Under the pieces are notes generated by a model. That model did no database searches and had not been told where the DNA came from. It worked only from the letters and a program-made list of their open reading frames with translations. A program made the position numbers and the translations under genes. A stretch of 64,000 nt of DNA from Rickettsia typhi (GTDB lineage: Bacteria; Pseudomonadota; Alphaproteobacteria; Rickettsiales; Deianiraeaceae): positions 124,001 through 188,000 of the forward strand of contig CAMAVJ010000002.1 of NCBI GenBank assembly GCA_945861725.1. The letters run 5' to 3'. Shown here piece after piece: positions 56,101 through 64,000 of this stretch (position 1 is its first letter; each line of letters opens with the position of its first letter).

Positions 56101-56482
56101 CATTTTTGATAGCGAATGGATTTTCGCTGTTGGCAATTATTCCGCAATTTTCAAGAGCACGGATTATGCTGTGTAAATTTAGTTGTTTTTGTGAGTAAAT
56201 TTTGATAGAAATGCTTGTTGGAGCGTTTTCTGATGTATTATCTTTGGTTTCTTCGTCGACAAAAATTATGCAATTTTTTGCTTGAGTGAGTTTTTCGAGG
56301 TTGAGTAAATCGTGTGCGATTTCTTCAATTGTGTGCCCAGAAAGGTACCCAAGGGTGAAGGAGTTTTCGTATTTTTCAACGATAGATTGAGCATTTGTGA
56401 TGGACATTTTTTTGAGCGATGCGATAAGTGCTTCTTCTGAATGTTCGCATTCTTTAATTATTTTATGGAAATTTTGCATCAT
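53147..56482 (-). CDS. NAD-specific glutamate dehydrogenase (large-type)
   Basis: [94 protein letters not shown]-like motif. Confidence 0.94.
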   Translation of the reverse strand: [1111 protein letters not shown]

Positions 56483-56539
56483 ATACCGCTTATGTGATTA
56501 AATCTTGATTTTTATAAAAACCTGTTTTAGAAAAGTCAA

Positions 56540-57427
56540 TTGAATTATTTTATGAATGGTAAGATGAAGCTTTTGTTAAACTTTTTGTTGTTTCAGTTGT
56601 TAATTGTGTCAATGAATGTTTGTGCACAGGATATTGTAAAAAATGATTTGCAGGAGGATCTTGGAATTTATAAAAAGCAGGTAAATACTGCCGTGAGAAA
56701 GAAGGTGATAAAAGCGTATTCTATGGGGCATGATTCCAGATTTAAAATCTTTCCCTTTATGGAAAATGGAGTTTATGAAGTTGTTTCACTTTATGACAAC
56801 ACGACATATATCGAATTTGATGCTGATGAAAAGGTTCAGTCAATTACAAATCCAAAGGATTCCTCGTGGCAGTTATTTTCAAAGGAAAATAAGCTGTTTA
56901 TTCAACCTGTTGCTTCAGATGCTGATACTCAGATGACGGTTATGACGGGCAAACGCACTTACTTTTTTGAAATGTATGCAAAGGAGCCAAAGAAAGACTT
57001 TGATGACAATTATACATTTTATTATCAATTTAACTACCCAAGTGAAGAAGAGCAAAAAACGATTAGAAGATATTCAAAATCTATTTTGCCAGATATCGCG
57101 ATTAACCCTGAAAAATATAACTTTAATTATACGGTGACAGGGCAGGATAGTCTTTATCCGCTGAAGATTTTTGACGATGGGGAGTTTACATATTTTGAAT
57201 TTAAGGAAAGGGGCGGGGTGATTCCAGCGATATTCCTTGTTGATACGAATAATTATGAATCTTTGGTGAATTTTCGTATGGTGGGAAGTTATCTTGTTGT
57301 GGAGGCAGTTGCACCAAGGTTTACACTTCGAAACGGTGCGGATATTGTTTGTGTATTTAATGAAAATGTTTACATAAAACCACAAGTAAAGAACGGTTTC
57401 TTTGCAAAGACTGAATTAGGAAGGTAA
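56540..57427 (+). CDS. VirB9/TrbG-family type IV secretion protein (orphan)
   Basis: Signal peptide; VFPFMENGVYEVVSLYDNTTYIEFDADEKV-like start and FRMVGSYLVVEAVAPRFTLRNGADIVCVFNE end. No other virB genes in the window. Confidence 0.8.
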   Translation: MNYFMNGKMKLLLNFLLFQLLIVSMNVCAQDIVKNDLQEDLGIYKKQVNTAVRKKVIKAYSMGHDSRFKIFPFMENGVYEVVSLYDNTTYIEFDADEKVQSITNPKDSSWQLFSKENKLFIQPVASDADTQMTVMTGKRTYFFEMYAKEPKKDFDDNYTFYYQFNYPSEEEQKTIRRYSKSILPDIAINPEKYNFNYTVTGQDSLYPLKIFDDGEFTYFEFKERGGVIPAIFLVDTNNYESLVNFRMVGSYLVVEAVAPRFTLRNGADIVCVFNENVYIKPQVKNGFFAKTELGR

Positions 57428-57438
57428 GGGAGTAAAAT

Positions 57439-57831
57439 ATGAAAAAAATGGAGGAGAAAATGTATAAAATCAAAACGATTAAAGTTACGGAAAAGATTCT
57501 AAAGGCTCGTCAGAAGTTTCGTTCTTTTGTCGATCGCCGTTCGAACAATGAAAAGTTTCTTCTGTATTCCGGCGGTTCATTTGTGATAACACCACTGCTT
57601 GTGACAATCCTTCTAATTGCGAAGAATATTTTTTTTAATTTTTCAGAAACTAATCATCGAATTGTAGAAAAGATTACGCAAGAGCGTGTGAAATCCGCAC
57701 AGATGACGCTGGACTTTTCTCAGTATCAAAATCATCAAAAAGTTCTTGACTTACAAAATCAGTATATAACCGATTACAGTTATATTAACTCGGGTAATAT
57801 AATCGAGGAAAATCAGATAGAGTATTTATAA
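57439..57831 (+). CDS. Hypothetical single-TM protein (130 aa)
   Basis: ORF following virB9-like gene; hydrophobic segment FVITPLLVTILLIAKNIFF. Confidence 0.55.
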   Translation: MKKMEEKMYKIKTIKVTEKILKARQKFRSFVDRRSNNEKFLLYSGGSFVITPLLVTILLIAKNIFFNFSETNHRIVEKITQERVKSAQMTLDFSQYQNHQKVLDLQNQYITDYSYINSGNIIEENQIEYL

Positions 57832-57835
57832 AAAA

Positions 57836-58123
57836 ATGAAAGCGATGCTGATTCAAGTTGGGAAGTCGCCTATGCAAGCTGGCTTAGCTAAAAAGGATTT
57901 ATGGATTTTAAAGCTTATTCCAAATGAAAAAATTTGGTTTGAATATTCGCAGGTTCATTGGGACGGCTCAAATTCGACAATTAAACAAATGGAATTGAAT
58001 TTCTCGGATAGAAGCTCCGCTGTGCAATTTTGTAAGAAAAATGATGTTAAATTTACGGAAATTTCCCACAATTATAAGAAAATTGTGCCAAAGTCGTATG
58101 TTGAAACAATTATGAATTCTTGA
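57836..58123 (+). CDS. NDUFS4-like ETC complex I subunit
   Basis: WILKLIPNEKIWFEYSQVHWDGSNSTIKQMELNFSDRSSAVQFCKKNDVKF resembles the ETC complex I subunit conserved region. Confidence 0.72.
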   Translation: MKAMLIQVGKSPMQAGLAKKDLWILKLIPNEKIWFEYSQVHWDGSNSTIKQMELNFSDRSSAVQFCKKNDVKFTEISHNYKKIVPKSYVETIMNS

Positions 58124-58126
58124 TAT

Positions 58127-58462
58127 ATGTACAACGAATTGAATATTTTTGCGAAAATTATTCGTGGTGAAGTGCCGTGTCGTATGGTTTTTGAGGACGA
58201 TGCAGTGCTTGCATTTCGTGATATCTCGCCGCGTTGTGCGACGCATGTTTTGGTTGTTCCAAAAACACAATCGGTGACATTTGCAGATTTTGTGAAGAAT
58301 CAGAGCCCAGAAGTTGTTGCACATTTTTTTAAAATGGTGGAACATATTGCAAGGGATGTCTTAAATCTTGAAAGCTTTCGCTTAAATGTGCATAATGGTG
58401 AAAATGAAGGGCAGGAGGTTCCGCATTTCCATATCCATATTTTGAGCAATTCTAAATCTTAA
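58127..58462 (+). CDS. HIT-family (histidine triad) protein
   Basis: NIFAKIIRGEVPCRMVFEDDAVLAFRDISPRCATHVLVVPK; EVPHFHIHIL. Confidence 0.95.
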   Translation: MYNELNIFAKIIRGEVPCRMVFEDDAVLAFRDISPRCATHVLVVPKTQSVTFADFVKNQSPEVVAHFFKMVEHIARDVLNLESFRLNVHNGENEGQEVPHFHIHILSNSKS

Positions 58463-58466
58463 TTCC

Positions 58467-59135
58467 TCAATTTCCATTTAAAAATTCCAATGCAGCTTTT
58501 GCACAGTTTTTTTCTGCGTCCTTTTTAGTTTGGGCAGTTCCTGTGAAGATTTTGTGCCTGATTGAAAGTTTTGCCGTGAAAAGGTTGTTTTCTTCGGAAA
58601 TTGTATATTCTGGAAGCACTTTGAGATCCTTTTGGAAGTATTCTTGAATGGTGGATTTTGCGTCCTTTGGTGGGGTAATGTTGCGATGAATGTATGGTGT
58701 CCAGTATTCGATAATAATTTTCATTACGCAACTTATACTAGAATCGAGGAAAATTGCACCAATGATTGCCTCAATGGCGTCTTCGGAGACTTTGGCGGAT
58801 TTGCAGTGTATGTCATTTTTTTGAGCAGTGGAGAAAATCACATGTTCAAGAAGTCCGATTTTTGTTGCGATATCAAAGCAGACCGTTCCACACACGAGGT
58901 GTGCGTGCCTTCGGGAAAGGTGTCCTTCGTCTTCGTTTGGGAATTTTAGAAAAAGTTCATTTGCTATGACAAAATTCAGGACTTTGTCCCCCAGTAATTC
59001 GAGTCTTTGATAGCTTGTAGTATTTTTGTTTTCTAATTTTTTGCTTGGGTGGGTAAGTGCTTCAATTAATAGAGATTTGTTGTTGAATGTGTAGTTGAGT
59101 TTTTGTTCTAGGATTTGTTGAGATTTAGATAACAT
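58467..59135 (-). CDS. rnc: Ribonuclease III
   Basis: ALTHPSKKLENKNTTSYQRLELLGDKVLNFVIA (RNase III signature) plus C-terminal dsRBD. Confidence 0.93.
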   Translation of the reverse strand: MLSKSQQILEQKLNYTFNNKSLLIEALTHPSKKLENKNTTSYQRLELLGDKVLNFVIANELFLKFPNEDEGHLSRRHAHLVCGTVCFDIATKIGLLEHVIFSTAQKNDIHCKSAKVSEDAIEAIIGAIFLDSSISCVMKIIIEYWTPYIHRNITPPKDAKSTIQEYFQKDLKVLPEYTISEENNLFTAKLSIRHKIFTGTAQTKKDAEKNCAKAALEFLNGN

Positions 59136-59655
59136 TTTCCATTGTGCGTTTAATTTTCTTGATTCTGTTTAGCATCATTGTGCGTTTGAGCTCGGAGACG
59201 TACGATGTGATAGTTTTGCCTTGGAGATGGTCGATTTCGTGTTGGATACAAGTTGAAAAGAGACCGTCTGCGGTGATAACTTGCTCCTTGCCGTTTATGT
59301 CTAAAAATTTGACGGATATTTCTTTTGGGCGTGTGATTTCCACGAATTGGCTGGGAAATGAAAGGCAGCCTTCGTTGTAGACATTTGGCGTGTTGGAATT
59401 TGCGATTATTTCGGGGTTGATCATTATAAATTGTTCCATTTTTTTGTTATCTTTGGCTATCCATGAGATGTCAACGACGATGATGGTTTGTAAAACATTA
59501 ACTTGGACGGCGGAAAGTCCGATTCCTTGGAAGTGGTACATTGTTTCGAGCATATCATTGCAGAGTTGTTGAGTTTCCTTTGTAATGCTTTCAACTGCGA
59601 GGGATTTTTGTTGTAAAATGGGGTTTGGTGCAACGACTAAACTAAGGATTGCCAT
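59125..59655 (-). CDS. def: Peptide deformylase
   Basis: GIGLSAVQVNV, EGCLSFP, QHEIDHLQGK motifs. Confidence 0.95.
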   Translation of the reverse strand: MAILSLVVAPNPILQQKSLAVESITKETQQLCNDMLETMYHFQGIGLSAVQVNVLQTIIVVDISWIAKDNKKMEQFIMINPEIIANSNTPNVYNEGCLSFPSQFVEITRPKEISVKFLDINGKEQVITADGLFSTCIQHEIDHLQGKTITSYVSELKRTMMLNRIKKIKRTMENVI

Positions 59656-59656
59656 A

Positions 59657-61762
59657 TTATTTTTTTAATATACTGAATAAATGTTCGAATTTTTGCAACT
59701 TTTCTTGTGTTTTTGGGCTGTTAAATTCCCGTTCGAGTAGTATTTTTGCATTTTGTTTGATGTAATTTTGTGTGTCAATGGAATATTTGATGTTGCTTGT
59801 TGTGCCGTGTAGTGTGAGAGATGGGAGTGCTAATGAGTGGGAGCCTTTGGATGCGGAGATTGTGTAGTCGAGATTTTTATTATTAATATTGACTGTACCA
59901 AAGCCCGTGAGTTGGATTTCATCTTTTGTGGCAACGGTTTTGTCATTTGTTATTGTACCATTTTTGATGGTAAATTTGCCAAAGACATTGCCAATGTTGG
60001 ATTTCTTTTCTGGTGAAATGTATTTGTTTGTGACGTTTCCTGAAAGGATTTGTTTGTAATCTTTTTTGATGTCGGATATGAAGTGGTCTGCGTCAAAGCC
60101 GTAAATTGTGACATTTTGTGATTGAAATGTGCTATTTCCGTTATTTTGTGTGAGTAATTCGCCAAATGTTGAACCGATTGCGGACAGTGTTATTTGCGAA
60201 TTAAAGCGACCTTGTATGATTTGTTTTTGGTTGAAAAATTGAAGGATTTCGTGCATTTCGGTGTTGTTTGTGGCGATTGTTGTGGAAATTGATTGTAAAA
60301 TATTATTTTTTCCGGAAATATTACTTTTAACTGTACTTTCGATGGAAACTTTGCCGCTAAATCCGTTGGTGTTGATTTTTGTGAATATTGAGTTTTTTTG
60401 TGATTGTATCGCGATCGTTGTGCGTTCGAATTTGTTACCTTTGAAGGTGATTTCGTTGATGGAGATCTGGCTTGTGATGGGGATTTTGCCAAGTGTCCAA
60501 ATTTTTATTGGTGCGTTTGTTGTCTTTTGTGTTGTTTTTGTATCAACTTTAATAGGCAATGGTGTAGCAACTTGCGATTTTTCGGGTTCCTTTCCTCCGA
60601 TGTAGTTGTCGATGTTGATTTTATCTGCGAGGATTTCAAGATTGATGGATTTATTTTTCTCAAATAAGTGGAGTATGGTGATGATATTTAGATTGCTGTC
60701 ATCAATGTTTAGGCTGGAATTGCCCTTGATTGTACCGTTTTCAAATAAAAAATTTCCGTTTCCAGTAAGTGTGAAGCTTGGTGATTTAATTGATAAATCT
60801 TTGATTTCAAGATTTTTACCTTCTAAATTCACATTAAAAGAGAGATCTGTTGGTGATATTGCCTTTTTGATGGTAATATTTTTACTGATTACATTGAGTG
60901 TGATGCTTTCCAGTAAGATTGGGTTTTTTTTGTTAATTGTATATTTTCCTTCCGCGTTGATTGTTCCAATTTCTGATTCAAGAGCCAGATCAAGACTGCC
61001 TTTACCTTCGTTGAGAAGCTCCATTAAGCTTGAAGATTTTAGGTTTATTTTAAAGTCGTGTTCGTGGGATTTTCCGGAAATCTGTGCGTGAATATCGCCT
61101 TCAAAGTGGGGGATTGATATTGTTGCGTTGAGTTCTGTGATTTTGTGTATTTGACTATCCGTTTCGCATGTTTGATAGGAAATTTCGCTGTTGGTGATGC
61201 TTACATTGGAGACGGCGAAGCTTTTAAATTTAAGGATTTTGTTTAAGAATTTGTTCCATTTGCTGTCTTTTTTTTGCTGAACTTTAATGTCCTCTTTGGA
61301 ATTGATTGGGGTGAAGAAATTGTATTTCCCGTGGCATTTGAGTAAATTTATTGTGCTTTGATTTATTGTGATATTTTTTATGACGAGTTTTTGGAAAATG
61401 AGTGGAATTATTGCGATTTTTATTTCGATTGTGTCTGCTGATAACACTTTTTGTATTTCCGTTTGAAACGATGGGTTGGTTATGTCAATATTATGTGCGA
61501 TAATTCCAACAAATGGCAAGATTGAGATCCGTGCTTTGCCGTGAATTTTAATGTTTAGACCTGTTTTTTCAAAGATTTTTTGATTAATTTCTGGTGTTGA
61601 TATGAATTTTTCGATTGGAATGAAGCGTGGAATTGTGAGGGCAAAAATGACTGATAGTGCGAGTATCCATAACATAATTTTGAGTATTGTATTGTGAAAA
61701 AATGATGTCAATTTGTAAAAGATGTTTTTAATGTTTGTTTTTGTATGGTCAAGTTTTGCCAT
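59657..61762 (-). CDS. AsmA-family protein
   Basis: N-terminal TM followed by FISTPEINQKIFEKTGLNIKIHGKARISILPFVGIIAHNIDITNPS and a long beta-rich body. Confidence 0.8.
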   Translation of the reverse strand: MAKLDHTKTNIKNIFYKLTSFFHNTILKIMLWILALSVIFALTIPRFIPIEKFISTPEINQKIFEKTGLNIKIHGKARISILPFVGIIAHNIDITNPSFQTEIQKVLSADTIEIKIAIIPLIFQKLVIKNITINQSTINLLKCHGKYNFFTPINSKEDIKVQQKKDSKWNKFLNKILKFKSFAVSNVSITNSEISYQTCETDSQIHKITELNATISIPHFEGDIHAQISGKSHEHDFKINLKSSSLMELLNEGKGSLDLALESEIGTINAEGKYTINKKNPILLESITLNVISKNITIKKAISPTDLSFNVNLEGKNLEIKDLSIKSPSFTLTGNGNFLFENGTIKGNSSLNIDDSNLNIITILHLFEKNKSINLEILADKINIDNYIGGKEPEKSQVATPLPIKVDTKTTQKTTNAPIKIWTLGKIPITSQISINEITFKGNKFERTTIAIQSQKNSIFTKINTNGFSGKVSIESTVKSNISGKNNILQSISTTIATNNTEMHEILQFFNQKQIIQGRFNSQITLSAIGSTFGELLTQNNGNSTFQSQNVTIYGFDADHFISDIKKDYKQILSGNVTNKYISPEKKSNIGNVFGKFTIKNGTITNDKTVATKDEIQLTGFGTVNINNKNLDYTISASKGSHSLALPSLTLHGTTSNIKYSIDTQNYIKQNAKILLEREFNSPKTQEKLQKFEHLFSILKK

Positions 61763-61890
61763 TTAGAAAATGCTAATTGAGCTTATATTCTTTTTAAGTG
61801 TGCTTTTTTATTTGTCAATTTTTTTTAAAAAGTACTTGACAATTGTTTTTTTGAATGCCTTGTATTTAAACAAAATTGTTTTCCAAATTC

Positions 61891-62394
61891 ATGAAAAAAA
61901 TTATCCCCGTTATGGTTCTTTCTGCTTTTGCTTTCGCCTGCACCAAGAAAGAAGCTGTGAATAATCAGTCTGAAAAAGTTACAAACTCTGCTGCTTCTTC
62001 TAGTGAAAAATCTGCATCGTCTGTGAAGTCTTTGTCATCAAAAAGCTTTGTTTCTGACAGAGTATTTTATAAGTTTGACAACGCATTAGTTCAGGATAGT
62101 CATAAAGCTGATTTACGAGTGCAAGCAAAGTATATCAAAGAAAAACTTGCTGAAGATGCAAATCTCGAAGTAATCGTTGAAGGAAACTGTGATGAAAGAG
62201 GCGGTGTTGAGTACAACATGGTTCTTGGTCAAAAAAGAGCAGATTCCGTTAAAGATTTCTTAATTGCTGAAGGCGTTTCTGCTGAAAAAATTAAAACAGT
62301 GAGCTTTGGTAAAGAAAGAATTCTTGTTTCTGGTACAACTGCTGTTGCTTACTTGCAAAACAGGGCTGCTATTACAAAAATTGAGGCTAAATAA
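61891..62394 (+). CDS. pal: Peptidoglycan-associated lipoprotein (OmpA C-terminal domain)
   Basis: Lipobox AFAC; VIVEGNCDERGGVEYNMVLGQKRADSVKDFL. Confidence 0.92.
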   Translation: MKKIIPVMVLSAFAFACTKKEAVNNQSEKVTNSAASSSEKSASSVKSLSSKSFVSDRVFYKFDNALVQDSHKADLRVQAKYIKEKLAEDANLEVIVEGNCDERGGVEYNMVLGQKRADSVKDFLIAEGVSAEKIKTVSFGKERILVSGTTAVAYLQNRAAITKIEAK

Positions 62395-62404
62395 TTGATA
62401 TTGC

Positions 62405-63322
62405 GTGCAATATATCAATCTTCCAAACTCTGGGGACTTTTGCAGAGTAACGAACTCCGTCGATTCATCGTCTCAGTTTTTTACTCCAAAAGTTTCCAGA
62501 TTCTCCGATGGTGAGATATCCATCGATTTTTCTGATTTTGATTTTTCTGCGAGGTCAAAAATTGCCATTGTGCAATCACTTTTCGCATCAGAATCCGCAC
62601 TTGTTGAATTACTACTTGCAATTGATGTTGTGAATCGTAATACTGGAATTTTGCCAAACATTTTATTGACATACTTTTCATATGCAAGGCAGGATCGCGA
62701 AATTTCCCCGCAAGCACCAATATCCGCAAAGGTAATTGCCGATTTAATTTCATCACAGAAAATTGCGACAATTTCAATCGTTGAACCGCATTCTGCTCAA
62801 ATACAAGGCTTTTTTAATAAGCCGTGCTTTAATATTTCACTTGAGGACTTTTTCGTCCATCATATTTTGCAACTTTTTAATGCATCAGATATTGTGATAT
62901 GTGCAGCTGACATTGGCGGAGCAAAGTCTGCGAGGAAAATTTCTGAAAAAATCGGATGCACAAGTGCTATTGTTGAGAAAGTTCGTCCGCAGGCTGGCGT
63001 TTCGTTCGCGATGTCCTTGATTGGTAGTGTTTCTGGAAAAATATGCATTATTGTTGATGATATTATTGATACCGCGGGCACACTTTGCAACGCTGCTGAT
63101 ATGCTTATGGAGCACGGTGCGAAGTCAGTTATTGCGTGTGCGAGTCATGGAATATTTTCTGGTCAGGCATTTGAAAGGATTGAAAAGTCATCAATGGAGG
63201 CTGTTTTTGTGTCAAATACAATTTTCCGCGGGGATTCATCTGCTGGCACGGTTAAAATCAAGCCGATTAATGTTTCAAAGTTCGTTTTAAATGAATTTGA
63301 GCGTAGAATTTTGAATTTCTAA
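62405..63322 (+). CDS. prs: Ribose-phosphate pyrophosphokinase-like protein (GTG start)
   Basis: RFSDGEISIDF, LLTYFSYARQDRE, IVEPHSAQIQGFF, CIIVDDIIDTAGTLCNAADMLMEHGAKSV. Confidence 0.85.
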   Translation: MQYINLPNSGDFCRVTNSVDSSSQFFTPKVSRFSDGEISIDFSDFDFSARSKIAIVQSLFASESALVELLLAIDVVNRNTGILPNILLTYFSYARQDREISPQAPISAKVIADLISSQKIATISIVEPHSAQIQGFFNKPCFNISLEDFFVHHILQLFNASDIVICAADIGGAKSARKISEKIGCTSAIVEKVRPQAGVSFAMSLIGSVSGKICIIVDDIIDTAGTLCNAADMLMEHGAKSVIACASHGIFSGQAFERIEKSSMEAVFVSNTIFRGDSSAGTVKIKPINVSKFVLNEFERRILNF

Positions 63323-63326
63323 AAAA

Positions 63327-63791
63327 TTATCCAACTTTTCTGATAACAATATCTCGTGTTTTCCCATTGAGCGTTACTTCTGCGACATCGTTGAGAGATA
63401 AATCTAGGATTGATCTTGCGATTGGTGAGTTGATTGAAATAATGCCTTTGGAAATGTCGGAGTCGTAATCTGAGAGGATTTGGAATGATTTTGTGGCGTT
63501 GTCGTCTTCAAATTCAATTTCAACGCGGCAGCCAAATGTTACTCTTTCAAAAATTTTTTCGGAGATATTGACAACGGTGTGGCTGGAAACTACTGATTCG
63601 AGCTCGTGGAGGCGGGATTCTATCATTCGTTGTTTTTCGCGAGCGGAGGCGTATTGTGCGTTTTCGCGAAGGTCGCCGTGGCTACGGGCAATTGCGATTT
63701 CTTCAGCGATAGCAGGGACTTGCTCGTTTTTAATCTGATCAATTTCTAAGAGCAGTGTGTGGTAGCATTCTGGTGTGAGAAATTTATTCAT
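63327..63791 (-). CDS. greA: Transcription elongation factor GreA
   Basis: VPAIAEEIAIARSHGDLRENAQYASAREKQRMIESRLHELE. Confidence 0.95.
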   Translation of the reverse strand: MNKFLTPECYHTLLLEIDQIKNEQVPAIAEEIAIARSHGDLRENAQYASAREKQRMIESRLHELESVVSSHTVVNISEKIFERVTFGCRVEIEFEDDNATKSFQILSDYDSDISKGIISINSPIARSILDLSLNDVAEVTLNGKTRDIVIRKVG

Positions 63792-63803
63792 AATGTTGGG
63801 TGT

Positions 63804-64000
63804 TCAAATGTTTCGATTATCCTTTGGGACGATGAAAACTGTGTTCTCGAGGCTTTTTGTTACTAAAATTTGGCAGCCGAGTCTTGAGGTTTTTGTTAGT
63901 CCGAATGCTAAATCAAGCATGTCTTCTTCATCTTCTTTTGCTGGTGGGAGTTTTTCATAAACTTCCTGACTTTCAATTACGACATGGCATGTAGAGCATG
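63804..64000 (-). CDS. fdx: 2Fe-2S ferredoxin (N-terminus beyond window edge)
   Basis: Reverse-strand reading CSTCHVVIESQEVYEKLPPAKEDEEDMLDLAFGLTKTSRLGCQILVTKSLENTVFIVPKDNRNI*, adrenodoxin-type. Confidence 0.9.
   Translation of the reverse strand, partial: CSTCHVVIESQEVYEKLPPAKEDEEDMLDLAFGLTKTSRLGCQILVTKSLENTVFIVPKDNRNI

Noticed and set aside
60121-60140. Additional AAATGTGCTATT motif copies (e.g. near 60125 and 47395)
   Set aside because: They fall inside coding sequence and lack the TTGC box at 17 bp.

Overview
AT-rich bacterial chromosome segment, most likely from a host-associated alphaproteobacterium (Rickettsiales/Holosporales-like gene content; inference only). It holds about 45 closely packed genes. 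Recognisable housekeeping genes include pyrC, pheA, murB, ispG, pdhA, murG, recF, glyQ, sucA, tolQ, nfu, coaD, tmk, rnj, lpdA, nuoB, ruvB, trpF, guaA, trpE, glmU, mnmG, an NAD-GDH, rnc, def, pal, a PRPP-synthetase-like gene, greA and fdx, plus one tRNA-Leu(CAA). Genes that usually sit in operons are scattered. Phage/GTA-type genes (DUF2163, DUF2460, terminase large subunit) and an orphan VirB9 lie between core genes. The main points of interest are: (1) a ~1838-codon coiled-coil locus split by one in-frame TAG, where a second copy of the same internal repeat reads GAG; (2) a 2203-aa protein joining a type IV prepilin N-terminus, CCP/sushi-like segments and phage-tail-fibre/haemagglutinin-like repeats, with a 1629-bp internal duplication; (3) a small protein with 19-aa LRR-like repeats and an F-box-like C-terminus (candidate effector); (4) an M48/HtpX-like membrane protein apparently lacking all zinc ligands; (5) a Panacea (DUF4065) gene overlapping a small membrane-protein gene (candidate toxin-antitoxin pair); (6) a shared promoter-like motif TTGCNN-N17-TATNNT with a TGTGC extension upstream of four accessory genes. 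No CRISPR array, rRNA or insertion sequence was seen. All family calls come from reading the sequence; no database search was run.
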